Shown here: one piece after another, positions 27,559-36,300 of the stretch
How the letters are laid out: the number at the start of each line of letters is the position of its first letter
Numbering within the stretch: the first letter of the stretch is position 1
Assembly: GCA_947629745.1 (NCBI GenBank)
Contig: CANREZ010000002.1
Location: 64,210 to 128,209, forward strand
Origin: an uncultured Clostridia bacterium
GTDB taxonomy: Bacteria; Bacillota; Clostridia; Christensenellales; UBA1242
Direction of reading: 5' to 3'
DNA: 64,000 nt
The notes under the pieces: generated by a model
The model's database searches: none
What the model was told of the DNA's origin: nothing
The model's input: the letters and a program-made list of their open reading frames with translations, nothing else
Program-made: the position numbers and the translations under genes

Positions 27559-27586
27559 AAAAAAGGACAGCAGATGTGTCCTTTTA
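27559..27586 (-). terminator. Terminator of ldh
   Basis: AAAAGGACA and TGTCCTTTT pair, with the T run on the minus strand about 12 bases after the ldh stop. Confidence 0.8.
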
Positions 27587-27597
27587 CTTTAATGTAT

Positions 27598-28509
27598 TTA
27601 CTTCAATTTTAGTTTATTTATCTCGCCTTCGATAGAGTAGATACTCTCATCGAGTAATATTTTCTCATCATGTGGCAGGTCGAGTTTTTGTCTAGACTCC
27701 ACACCTTTTGCGCCAATCACTGCAGGATTGCCATAATATATCTTTTTCTTTGGGTCATAGCAAGATACTGTGAATATCGCATGGCTATTATCTAGTATTG
27801 CATTGGTTAGGGCTAGTAGGCACATCCCTATGCCATAACTAGTATTACCCTTTTTGTTGATGATATCATAAGCACTGTTTTTCACATCATAGGATATTCT
27901 TGACCTACTATTAGCGGACAACTCATTTGTTAGTTTGCCTACTCCAATCATAGCGGTGCTCCATGCGACAAATTCGCTATCGCCATGCTCACCTATCACA
28001 TAGGCGTGGACGTTCTTTGGGTTAATCTTTAGTTTCTGCCCAACTAGATGTCTAAGCCTTGCAGTGTCGAGTGTAGTGCCCGAGCCAATGACCCTCTCGT
28101 GTGGGAAGCCAGATAATTTGTAGGTCACGTAACTCATCACATCGAGTGGGTTGGTCGCAATGAGTATTATCCCGTCAAACTTTGTCTTCTTGATCTGGCT
28201 AATGATATTATCGAATACATCATAATTCTTGAAGATTAGGTCGCTCCTAGTCTCGCCCACTTCCTGATTCTTGCCCGCAGCTATCACTAGAATATTTGCA
28301 TCATCTAGGTCGCTATAATCTCCTGCATATATTTTTAGCTGATTTGGCGAATAGGTGAGAGCGTGATTTAGGTCCATCGCCTCGCCTTCGGCCTTGTCAC
28401 GATTGATGTCAATCAATACTAATTCATTTACCTTATTTACCTGCACTGTGAGGGCAAAAGCATAGCTCATACCCACATTGCCACAACCAATTATTGCTAC
28501 TTTGTTCAT
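27598..28509 (-). CDS. ldh: L-lactate dehydrogenase
   Basis: A 303-residue NAD-dependent dehydrogenase that reduces pyruvate to lactate in fermentation. The Rossmann fold starts with VAIIGCGNVGMSYA. The substrate-specificity loop is GKNQEVGETR, with Gln at the position that marks lactate (not malate) dehydrogenases. The catalytic His is in VIGEHGDSE, and the TTLDTARLR segment carries the substrate-binding Arg. CGAGGT precedes the ATG. It is monocistronic with its own terminator. Confidence 0.92.
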   Translation of the reverse strand: MNKVAIIGCGNVGMSYAFALTVQVNKVNELVLIDINRDKAEGEAMDLNHALTYSPNQLKIYAGDYSDLDDANILVIAAGKNQEVGETRSDLIFKNYDVFDNIISQIKKTKFDGIILIATNPLDVMSYVTYKLSGFPHERVIGSGTTLDTARLRHLVGQKLKINPKNVHAYVIGEHGDSEFVAWSTAMIGVGKLTNELSANSRSRISYDVKNSAYDIINKKGNTSYGIGMCLLALTNAILDNSHAIFTVSCYDPKKKIYYGNPAVIGAKGVESRQKLDLPHDEKILLDESIYSIEGEINKLKLK

Positions 28510-28582
28510 AATATACCTCGATTATCATTTTAGCATATTATGCACTATTTTTAAAATGATATTGCTGACGTTAAGATTATTT

Positions 28583-29053
28583 TTAGTAGAGAGGGGAATT
28601 TCGCACAATCTTGCCGCAAGCTATTTTCCTGCCAGAATTTCCTGCGGGTTGACTAGTAAAGTCATCGACATCCTCATGGATGACTACCACATGACCCTCT
28701 AGCATATCGCACGAGGCATTTGGGTGGAAGAATATAGAGTATGCCACACCGTCCTTTGCAAATAGCGGAGGCATATCTCCTATATGCGTTGGGTGAGGGG
28801 AATTTGCTGGATTGAAATGCCCACCAGTGCTCTCAAAATTTTTCCCACAAGCATCACCTTCGTGTATGTGATAGGCGAATATATTAGTAGGAGTTTTTGG
28901 CAAATTATTCACCTCGGTGAGAATTAGCGTGCCGCCATTGAGTGGGTAAAATTCTGCAATGCCACGGATATCATTCTCCCCACTAATCTCGGCCATTAGC
29001 GTGGGCCTAAGATAGGATATGTATCTAAAAATTGATTTGTCTATGTATTTCAT
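28583..29053 (-). CDS. sodC: Cu/Zn superoxide dismutase-like protein, no signal peptide
   Basis: A 156-residue protein of the SodC family. It keeps the copper-ligand motifs YHIHEG (two His), GGHFNP and VVIHEDVDD, the zinc region HPTHIGD, the disulfide cysteines in GDACG and KIACG, and the active-site Arg in GNSGRK. Bacterial SodC is normally exported, but this protein has no signal peptide, membrane segment or lipobox when started at 29053, where GAGGAG lies just upstream. The 11 extra codons further upstream do not add a signal either. It could act in the cytosol or be a structural relative. Copper loading cannot be judged from sequence. Confidence 0.8.
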   Translation of the reverse strand: MKYIDKSIFRYISYLRPTLMAEISGENDIRGIAEFYPLNGGTLILTEVNNLPKTPTNIFAYHIHEGDACGKNFESTGGHFNPANSPHPTHIGDMPPLFAKDGVAYSIFFHPNASCDMLEGHVVVIHEDVDDFTSQPAGNSGRKIACGKIVRNSPLY

Positions 29054-29130
29054 AATCTCCTCTAATTTATATTTGTTATGTAGCACAGGGAATTTTTGTG
29101 AAAAACACTGGAAATTTTGGATATTTTATA

Positions 29131-29159
29131 TTGAATAAGCGAAATTCTTGTGTTATAAT
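29131..29159 (+). promoter_or_regulatory. Consensus sigma-A promoter
   Basis: TTGAAT, a 17-base spacer and TATAAT (29154-29159) precede AGGGTG and the start at 29183. Confidence 0.8.
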
Positions 29160-29182
29160 CAAGATATATTAGGGTGAAAATT

Positions 29183-29776
29183 ATGGAAGATAAGGCTAAG
29201 AAATATAGATTATTAAAAGATGATTTTAGATACATGGATGTCGGTGGCAGGAAGAGGAAAGTGTACCATATAGTATACGACAGATATGTCACCAATCCTA
29301 GTAAGGATAGATATCAAGTAAAGCCGGGCGACCTAGGTGGGTGGATAGAAAACGAGAGTTGTCTATCCCATGATGGTGAGTGTATGATACTAGGCGACTC
29401 AGTGGTGTGTGGTTATTCACGCGTCAGTGACAATGGCTTAGTAGTGGACTCCACGGTAGTCGATTCGCGTGTGAATGGCGACTCTATGGTGATAGACAGG
29501 TCAGTATTATCAGGGAATTCCGAGACACGCATGAAGGCTTATATCAGCAATTCAAAACTTGATCGCTCGAGAGTGACCGATGATGTAATAGTGATGAATG
29601 GCTCGGATGTGAAGTCATGTTGGTTCGCATACAATCTAGTGGTGGATAATTCTAAGATTGATAGTAGGATATATATGTCGGCCATCAATATGTATGTCTA
29701 CCATGGGCAACTAATGAATATGCACGACTACGACCAGATAACATATGAAGAGGCAATGAAAAGAGGCAGAAGGTAA
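29183..29776 (+). CDS. Beta-solenoid-type protein, phage/accessory class
   Basis: A 197-residue protein. After a ~50-residue head it has the pattern KPGDLGGWIENESCLSHDGEC. Short strand repeats of the kind V.GDS.V.....V follow (residues ~60-160). This PGDLGGW..SE..LS plus A.V.G.A.V repeat layout is known from many small phage and gut-bacterial proteins with a right- or left-handed beta-solenoid. The function is unknown. The start at 29183 follows AGGGTG. A strong promoter lies upstream and a terminator overlaps the stop codon, so it is its own unit. Confidence 0.6.
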   Translation: MEDKAKKYRLLKDDFRYMDVGGRKRKVYHIVYDRYVTNPSKDRYQVKPGDLGGWIENESCLSHDGECMILGDSVVCGYSRVSDNGLVVDSTVVDSRVNGDSMVIDRSVLSGNSETRMKAYISNSKLDRSRVTDDVIVMNGSDVKSCWFAYNLVVDNSKIDSRIYMSAINMYVYHGQLMNMHDYDQITYEEAMKRGRR

Positions 29777-29793
29777 TTCTGCCTCTTTTTTTT
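29759..29793 (+). terminator. Terminator overlapping the solenoid gene stop
   Basis: AAGAGGCAGA and TCTGCCTCTT pair, and eight T follow. The stem includes the last codons of the gene. Confidence 0.85.
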
Positions 29794-29886
29794 ATCGTAT
29801 TCTTATATTCAATTTTAATAAAACACTATATAGTCACTAATCCTAAATCATTACGATAATTATCTCATGTGTGATATAATCATGTT

Positions 29887-30195
29887 ATGGGAAAAGATTT
29901 GTCACTAGAATTTATCAAAAATAGATTTCAAACTGAAGATGAGCTAAACTATGCCTGCAATGTGGTCTTCTCGAAATATCTAAAGCTAGAGGATAAGATA
30001 GATTATATTGTGGGGTTAGATGCCATAACCCGTGAGGATATTAGGGTAATTTTTAGTTTGACCCCTTATGAGACAAATAATCTTATAGAGCAGATGCTAA
30101 GCGGTGGCGCAATAAAGGAAATTGTCGGTGAGAAATATCAGGTGATAGATCACTCTATGGCAAAAACTATTCTAGGCAAAACATTTGGTCACTAG
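29887..30195 (+). CDS. Small protein of unknown function
   Basis: A 102-residue, soluble, mostly helical protein, possibly with a winged-helix-like end (TPYETNNLIEQMLSGGAIKEIVGEKYQVID has the helix-turn-strand pattern of small DNA-binding proteins). I do not recognise a family. TATAAT ends 6 bases before the ATG, with TGA before it as an extended -10, and no ribosome site is present. This suggests a leaderless message. Confidence 0.5.
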   Translation: MGKDLSLEFIKNRFQTEDELNYACNVVFSKYLKLEDKIDYIVGLDAITREDIRVIFSLTPYETNNLIEQMLSGGAIKEIVGEKYQVIDHSMAKTILGKTFGH

Positions 30196-30271
30196 ATGTG
30201 GCCCAGAGTGAAATATATTTTACAAAATATTGCATATTGTGGTAATATTTTTTATAAGATACGAGGTGGAT

Positions 30272-30646
30272 ATGGTTATCCCAAATGGTTTCATTGAGGC
30301 GATAGTAAGACGCAGTGCACTCGAGGGAAAGGGCAGTGGTCTAGCAGAGGAATTAATAGAGAAATATAACTTAGCGGAGAATTCCTATGACAAGGACTTG
30401 CTAATCATTCCTCTTGCTATGAGTGAGAGGGATAAGATTGATGCGATAGAGAAGATTGAGAAGAATTATCATCTAGTGCATCTGGATGAATCGGGCAGTG
30501 CAAAAGATTTTGTCATCTGCAGTAGGATATTTGGACTAATGGATAAATGCAATTGGCTGAGCGAAAAATATTTTGCAAAGAAAACTACTATTGGTGGCAG
30601 AGAATATAGCAAAGGCAGTAGATATTATACTTTATGTGAGGAGTAA
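30272..30646 (+). CDS. Small protein of unknown function
   Basis: A 124-residue soluble protein with mixed helix and strand, rich in Lys, Glu and Ile. No family is recognised. The start at 30272 follows GAGGTGG. It is two bases from the next gene, whose ribosome site GAGGAG lies at its own 3' end, so it is co-transcribed with the GIY-YIG nuclease gene. Confidence 0.5.
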   Translation: MVIPNGFIEAIVRRSALEGKGSGLAEELIEKYNLAENSYDKDLLIIPLAMSERDKIDAIEKIEKNYHLVHLDESGSAKDFVICSRIFGLMDKCNWLSEKYFAKKTTIGGREYSKGSRYYTLCEE

Positions 30647-30648
30647 TT

Positions 30649-31413
30649 ATGGAAGAAATTCACGAGTTTAGCCCCGAGGTGATAGAGAAACTCGGCTACT
30701 ATGTGTATAGATTGATTGACCCGAGGAATGGTCAGACCTTTTATGTGGGGAAGGGCAAAGGAAATAGAGTTTTTGCTCATGTAAAAGGTGCGCTAAAAAA
30801 TTATAACGGGCAGGATTACACAGAGGCTGATGAGGATGATATCTCGGCCAAATATAGTGTGATACGCGAGATACACAATGCAGGACTAGAAGTGATACAT
30901 TTGATCCAAAGATATGGCATGAAGGAAAACGAGGCATTTGAGGTGGAAGCTGCGCTCATCGACTGCTACATGAATCTGACTAATATACAGAGCGGACATT
31001 ATTCGGAAAGAGGAGTGACCAATGCATACACCTTGGAGCACACATTATCCGTCAAGCCTTATGTCGAGCCAAAGGATATCAAGTACATGATCATCAAGAC
31101 ATCTTGGGATAGAGTAAATTTCTTGTCAACTACGTCTAGTGTAGACCCTGTGTATCTAGCAACCAGATATTGCTGGAAGATAGATAAAAGTAGAGCAGAT
31201 AAATATCCCTATGTACTAGGCGTGATAGATGGCATTGTCGAGGGTGTGTATAGAGTAGATTATTGGCAGGAATCTGACGTCGAGGGCAAGAAAGAATTCG
31301 TAGGTCATGAGGCTGAAAAGGAAATAAAAGATATATTTTATCACAAGCGTATCCCTGATGTGTACAAGGGTGGTCGTGGCCGCGCAACGCCAATTCGTTA
31401 TTCGCAAAATTAG
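30649..31413 (+). CDS. GIY-YIG nuclease-domain protein (LEM-3-like)
   Basis: A 254-residue protein. Residues ~17-125 form a GIY-YIG-type nuclease domain of the LEM-3-like kind. YYVYRLIDP and TFYVGKGKGNRVFAH carry the two Tyr-rich strands, and a Glu lies in EAFEVEAALID. Residues ~135-250 form a second domain with YLATRYCWKIDKSRA, YVLGVIDGIVEGVYRVD and a basic end (GGRGRATPIRY), seen fused to such nucleases elsewhere. It could cut nucleic acid or act on RNA. The target is unknown. The two upstream small genes probably belong to the same unit. Confidence 0.7.
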   Translation: MEEIHEFSPEVIEKLGYYVYRLIDPRNGQTFYVGKGKGNRVFAHVKGALKNYNGQDYTEADEDDISAKYSVIREIHNAGLEVIHLIQRYGMKENEAFEVEAALIDCYMNLTNIQSGHYSERGVTNAYTLEHTLSVKPYVEPKDIKYMIIKTSWDRVNFLSTTSSVDPVYLATRYCWKIDKSRADKYPYVLGVIDGIVEGVYRVDYWQESDVEGKKEFVGHEAEKEIKDIFYHKRIPDVYKGGRGRATPIRYSQN

Positions 31414-31487
31414 CGGATAAATAATTTTTGAGATTTAGTATGATTGTGGTGACACAATAATAGTATTTGTCACAAATACGAGTGTTT

Positions 31488-31640
31488 ATGACAGAAAATT
31501 TGATGTTAACTATATTGCAGACTAGGAATAATTATGCTATTGCGCAAAGATTGGATGATAGGACACTTGACTCTGTTAGGAGACTCTATCAAGGCTTCCT
31601 GCAATCAAAAAATGATATCAATAAAAGAAAATCCCACTAA
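31488..31640 (+). CDS. Possible 50-residue protein
   Basis: An open frame of 50 codons starting ATG and ending TAA inside the following terminator stem. The encoded peptide is basic and helical (AQRLDDRTLDSVRRLYQGF). No ribosome site or known family is visible. It is listed because the frame runs exactly into the terminator, as short real genes often do, but it may be chance. Confidence 0.3.
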   Translation: MTENLMLTILQTRNNYAIAQRLDDRTLDSVRRLYQGFLQSKNDINKRKSH

Positions 31641-31665
31641 GGAAATATCCTAGTGGGATTTTTTG
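31628..31665 (+). terminator. Strong terminator
   Basis: AAAATCCCACTA and TAGTGGGATTTTTT form a 10-bp stem with a T run. Confidence 0.85.
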
Positions 31666-31764
31666 TTCGCGCAGGGGTGTGCTTGCACACCGAAGGCCGG
31701 AGCGAGTACGTTCGAATCGATTGCGAGAGCAATCACAGGGGGACCTGTCCGCCATTAGCGCCAC
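31666..31764 (+). repeat. Inverted, hairpin-split partial copy of tRNA-Thr
   Basis: On the opposite strand to the adjacent tRNA-Thr, this GC-richer stretch repeats GCGCAG, GTTCGAATC and CCGCCATTAGC from that tRNA in order. The last two are contiguous in the tRNA, but here they are separated by 30 bases made of two hairpins, GATTGC-GAGA-GCAATC and ACAGG-CCTGT. A third perfect hairpin, GGTGTGCTTGCACACC, follows GCGCAG. Its end, GCCATTAGC, can pair with the acceptor 3' side of the tRNA transcript. Confidence 0.6.
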
Positions 31765-31772
31765 AAAAATGG

Positions 31773-31845
31773 AGCTAATGGCGGGATTCGAACCCGCGAC
31801 CTCATCCTTACCAAGGATGTGCGCTACCTACTGCGCCACATTAGC
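31773..31845 (-). tRNA. tRNA-Thr (anticodon GGU), CCA not encoded
   Basis: Cloverleaf on the minus strand with acceptor stem GCTAATG/CATTAGC, D-stem GCGC/GCGC, anticodon loop TTGGTAA (GGU) and T-loop TTCGAAT. The genome continues TCC after the acceptor, so CCA must be added. Confidence 0.93.
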
Positions 31846-32006
31846 ATACCCATTGCATGACACATCTATACCATGCATGCTTAGTATATTAAAAATATCT
31901 GCCCGTGTCAAGATAATACACCACATTTTATTTTAATTTGCAGTATCTTTTTTACTCATTTTTTTATCCCTGCATAATTCCGCTAATTTCATGGTAAAAT
32001 AATTAT

Positions 32007-32120
32007 ATGAAGCAAAAGTCACAGAAAAAATTCATATCAAAAGATGACCCACTAGGCTCATACACAGGCAATAGCACAATAGTAGATGATGATCCTGTGC
32101 AAGATGCAGATGACTTGTAG
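32007..32120 (+). CDS. Small acidic DPLGSYTG-motif protein
   Basis: A 37-residue protein with a basic start (KQKSQKKF), the central motif SKDDPLGSYTG and an acidic tail ending PVQDADDL. Similar tiny proteins with DPLGSYTG and a DADDL end occur in other Clostridia to my recollection, with no known function. An extended -10 (TGG TAAAAT) ends 6 bases before the ATG and no ribosome site is seen, so the message looks leaderless. Confidence 0.55.
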   Translation: MKQKSQKKFISKDDPLGSYTGNSTIVDDDPVQDADDL

Positions 32121-32179
32121 ATAAATTTCCCCAATTAGTAACCAGCGCATAATTATTTGGTATTTTAAGACTTTTAATA

Positions 32180-32185
32180 TATAAT
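32180..32185 (+). promoter_or_regulatory. -10 box 6 bases before the acyltransferase start
   Basis: TATAAT is preceded at 17 bases by TTGGTA. Only CGTCTT separates it from the ATG at 32192, leaving no room for a ribosome site. Confidence 0.6.
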
Positions 32186-32191
32186 CGTCTT

Positions 32192-33297
32192 ATGAGTGAC
32201 ACAAAAGACAATATCAGGCAAAGTAGCTTTGAGATCTTAAGAATAATTGCTATGTTCCTCATTATCCTGCATCATTTCATAATTCATGATGGGGGGGGTC
32301 GTGGGAGAGCTTAAGCGCTACCAATAGATTCTTCTACAGTATATTTAGCATTGGTGGGAAGATCGGTGTCAATGTTTTCTTCGCTATCACCGGTTATTTC
32401 CTTGTCAATAAGAAACTGAATATCAAGAGGATCATAAACTTGATCCTTTCTACTTCTTTTTATGCAATAACAATATTTGTAATATTTGCTATTTGTGATA
32501 GAAATTTTTCCATCACATCTTTTCTTTGGTCAATATTTGCTCCAATTGATGGTATGTATGGATTTGTCTTAGAGTATCTCATACTTATGATTATTTCCCC
32601 GTTATACAATTATATAATGCACCATGTGAGCCGCACCTCACATCTATGTATCTGCATTGTATTATTCATATTATTCTCGGTGCTGCCAACTGGCATCAAT
32701 TACACAAAAATTATTTATATTCCTTCAGCGGAAATTTTCTCAGGCACATTTTTGTACTTCTTCGCAGGATACATTAGGTTTTATGTGACACCACGCAATG
32801 GGTCTAGAATCTGGGTAATACTCACTACCTGCCTAGTATATATTCTTTCGGTAATTGATGTATTCTATTTCAATGACCAAGTAATGATACGTGAGTCTTC
32901 GGCAATCGCTAGCGTGATAATTCCAATGGGTTTATTCCTATCTTGTTATGGGTCAAATTTTAGGTCCAGGATTGTAAATAAAATTAGCGGCCTTGTATTT
33001 GGAGTCTATCTCATTCATGAAAATTATTACATACGGCAGTGGCTATGGGGATACACTAGTAGTCTCGAGCTCTACAATAGCATTTACTATCCATTACTTG
33101 GCATTTCCATAGCGCTAATTATTTTTGTCGTATGCGCGCTGATAGAATATATTAGGCAAAAGACTATCCAAAGGCTACTTGATAAGCCTATAGATATTAT
33201 ATCCTGCAAATTGCAGGATAAATTGGATTCAATTACTAGAAAATTGAGTGAAAAGATTCATCAAAAATCTGAGTCTCAGGGACAAGTAAAAGATTAA
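32192..33297 (+). pseudogene. Acyltransferase family 3 gene, frameshifted at a G8 run (phase-off)
   Basis: Membrane O-acyltransferase (AT3/OafA-type) that would modify surface polysaccharide. The first frame gives SFEILRIIAMFLIILHHF, the classic family N-terminus, then reaches the run of eight G at 32291-32298 and soon stops. The rest of the family sequence continues in another frame (SIGGKIGVNVFFAITGYFLV ... to 33297) with about ten membrane segments and a basic tail. One more or two fewer G restores one ~368-codon frame. The remainder of the gene has no other defect, so it is more likely switched off by slippage than decayed. An assembly error at the G run is the main alternative. Translation would be leaderless. 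Confidence 0.75.
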
Positions 33298-33328
33298 AAA
33301 ATTATTAGATTAATTTGGGTGCAAATAG

Positions 33329-33356
33329 TTCACAAAAAGTATAGATATGCTATAAT
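33329..33356 (+). promoter_or_regulatory. Promoter of the M60 protease gene
   Basis: TTCACA, a 16-base spacer and an extended -10 TGC TATAAT (33351-33356). The leader is short and contains AGAGG before the ATG at 33375. Confidence 0.65.
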
Positions 33357-33374
33357 ACTAATATAGAGGTATTT

Positions 33375-36300
33375 ATGAATAAAAGTATACTTAGGAAGAT
33401 GATATTTGCACTTATTGCAATGTTTGCGGTAGTAGTTGGGGCATATGGTGTACACCTGGTAAGTGGCACCACACTTTTTGCTGCAAGCAACGACTCGGAT
33501 ATTACTGCTACAGTTCTTGATAGCAATAGCAGGTATCTAGATGCGCAGTACATAGATATTCACTCACTATCAAGTGAGCAGATAACGAATTATTCTAATA
33601 GCGGTGGGTCTAAGGAAAGTAATCCACTAAGTTATGCTTTTGACCGCAACTGGTCGACTTTTTGGAAATCCGATCAAGCTAATAATGTGAATGATTTCCA
33701 CAACGTGTTGCAGATAGATTTTGATGCAAGTTATACAATAGATAGGATATTGTATCAAGCAGAGAACTACTCTGACGGCCGTGGTTATCCAAATGAATTT
33801 ATTGTCTACGCTAAGCAGGGGACAGAATATGTAAAGGTTGGCACGTGTAAGAGCAAACCTACTGTAAAAATGGTCATGTTCACTCTGCCAAATGCTGTGG
33901 ATACTGATTCGATCAAGATTGAATTCGTGGATGTGAATAGAGCACACAGCTGGAATATTGAAGCATATGAGATCATTATCCTCTCACCCGAGACTAATGA
34001 TACTCGGGATATTATGAATCTATTTAGTGACTACGCTATGTATCACGTAAATAGCAATTATCGTACAGTGCAGGATATAGTAAACCTTGAGACTAGGCTT
34101 GCTAGTAACCCACATTTTGAGCAGATGCAGGAGCTCACTACTCGTGCTAAGAGCATACTTGGCAACGAGATTTGCTTTGACTACAGGCGTGAGTTTGGCA
34201 CAGACACAAATAGTGTGAATGTGCTCTCTCGTCACGGCGCAGTGAAGGATTACGCAAATCGCACGCTAAAGATGGTCTGGATGTCGACAGATAGACAGTC
34301 CACAGGTATATATGCAAAACCTGGTGAGGAGATCACGGTGTATGTCACAGCTGAAGATGACGATCCATTGCCAAGACTGTATTTTAGTCAACATTGGGGC
34401 ACATGGCGTGGATGGCTGGGATCAGTCGCACTAAATCGTGGCAAGAATGTATTTAAGGCCCTTGACTATTACACCAATTTCACACAATTTTTCGATGACA
34501 CATCAGTTATGCCGGGTGGACCAATTTACCTAGCCAATCCATATACGCCAGATGATCAATCATCTAATGTAAAAGTTTATATCGAGGGAGGACATCTATT
34601 CCCACAATACAAACTCGGGCAAAACGAGGGAAGATACCTTGCTGAATTGCACGAGTATGTAGAGGATATGAATGCAAATCCCAACGAGATAATGAATGTG
34701 ACCGAGCTTGTCAGTGACAGATTCATATTCACTGTCCGAGCTTCGGTGGCAGATGAAGTGTACAACAATCCAAATAGTGACGCTAGCCCGTCAAAGAATT
34801 TTGATTACTGGGATCCATATCTAAAGAAAGTCCTAGAATTCGAAGGAATCAGTTTCGATCCAAATGACCCTCATTATGACGAACGTGCCAATTACATCAA
34901 TTGCAACATTCGTTTGATGCAAAAATTTGGTTGGGCTTATGCGTACCCCGAGCACGTAGGAATACAAGTTGACTGGGAAGGCGCAGCGCTATATGCCACC
35001 ACCTCAGTTGGTTGGGGATTCACTCACGAACTAGGCCATATGATAGATATATCTGAGAGGACAGTCAGCGAGTGCTCCAACAACATGATGTCGCAATACA
35101 TAGAGGTGGCAGTTGACAAGAATACTCCGCGTGGCAGTTTCGCTAATATTAGACAGTACCTGATACCAGATGGCAGCGATGTCAATCTGTGGAATAAAGA
35201 TGCATCAAATTTCCTCGTATGGTGGCTGATAGAATGTCACTGGCCGGGATATTGGGGAAAAGTGGAGAATATGTACCGCTATGAAAACTTTGATATCAAA
35301 CCTCTTGGCATGACGGGAACGGAAAAGCAAATATACTTTACCTCCCTTGTAACTGGGGTGGATATGTCCTACTACTTCGATAGATGGGGATATGCACTGG
35401 AGAATCATACTGAGGGCGAGGGTAAAGAAGCACATGCCGTCTACGAATCCTTCACAATAGAGGGCGCAAGTGAGGCGTTTAAGGAGAAAATGAACGAGGC
35501 TGTAGCCGCAGGCAAAATCTCTCGCACAGTTGCTCCAAAATTATGGTACTTTGACGAGAATCAATACTGGATACAGACTAGTGGGCAAAATCTAAATTGT
35601 TATACCGGTAGCATTCAGCCAAAGATTCTATCAGCATACAAGTCTTCAGCTGGCAATACTATTGAGATTAGTAGCCCAGTATCTAATAATCCTGCACACT
35701 TAGGATATGAAGTGATAGAGGGCACAGGAGCAGACAAACACGTAATTGGTTTCACAAACTCCGATTACTTCGTGGATACCAATACTTATGCATCAAATTA
35801 CACACCAATATATTCGGTAGTGGGATATGATAGGAATCTAAATACTTCAAAGGCAAGCCTAGGAGTGGCACTTGGCACAACTGATGCTGTGTGCAGACTA
35901 GGGGATGTGACTTATCCAAGCCTTGGGGCAGCAATTGCTGCTGCCAGCGACAACAGCACTATTTATTTGCTAAAAAATGTTGCAGACGTCAATGTCGTTG
36001 TGGATAAGAATATTACTATCACTCCTGTGGATACTCTGCGTGGAGTGGTCACTATCTCCAAGATTACAGGCAAAGACTTATTCATCGTGAACGACAATAT
36101 CACGCTAAGTATACTTGGTACGGACAAGTGCCGTGTGGAGATCAGGAGCGCAAAGTCGGTGAAAGAAGGCGCGCTAATCAACGTGCTTGGCAGCTGCAAA
36201 CTAGATTATTGCAATGTGATGGACAATTACACTACATCAAATACTCTAGGAGGCGCAATCTTCATACGCAATGCGGGCAGGAGGTTCGTGCAACTCGAGG

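Noticed and set aside
31679-31936. 85-residue open frame across the tRNA-Thr region
   Set aside because: It runs through the hairpin element and the tRNA and is explained by them.
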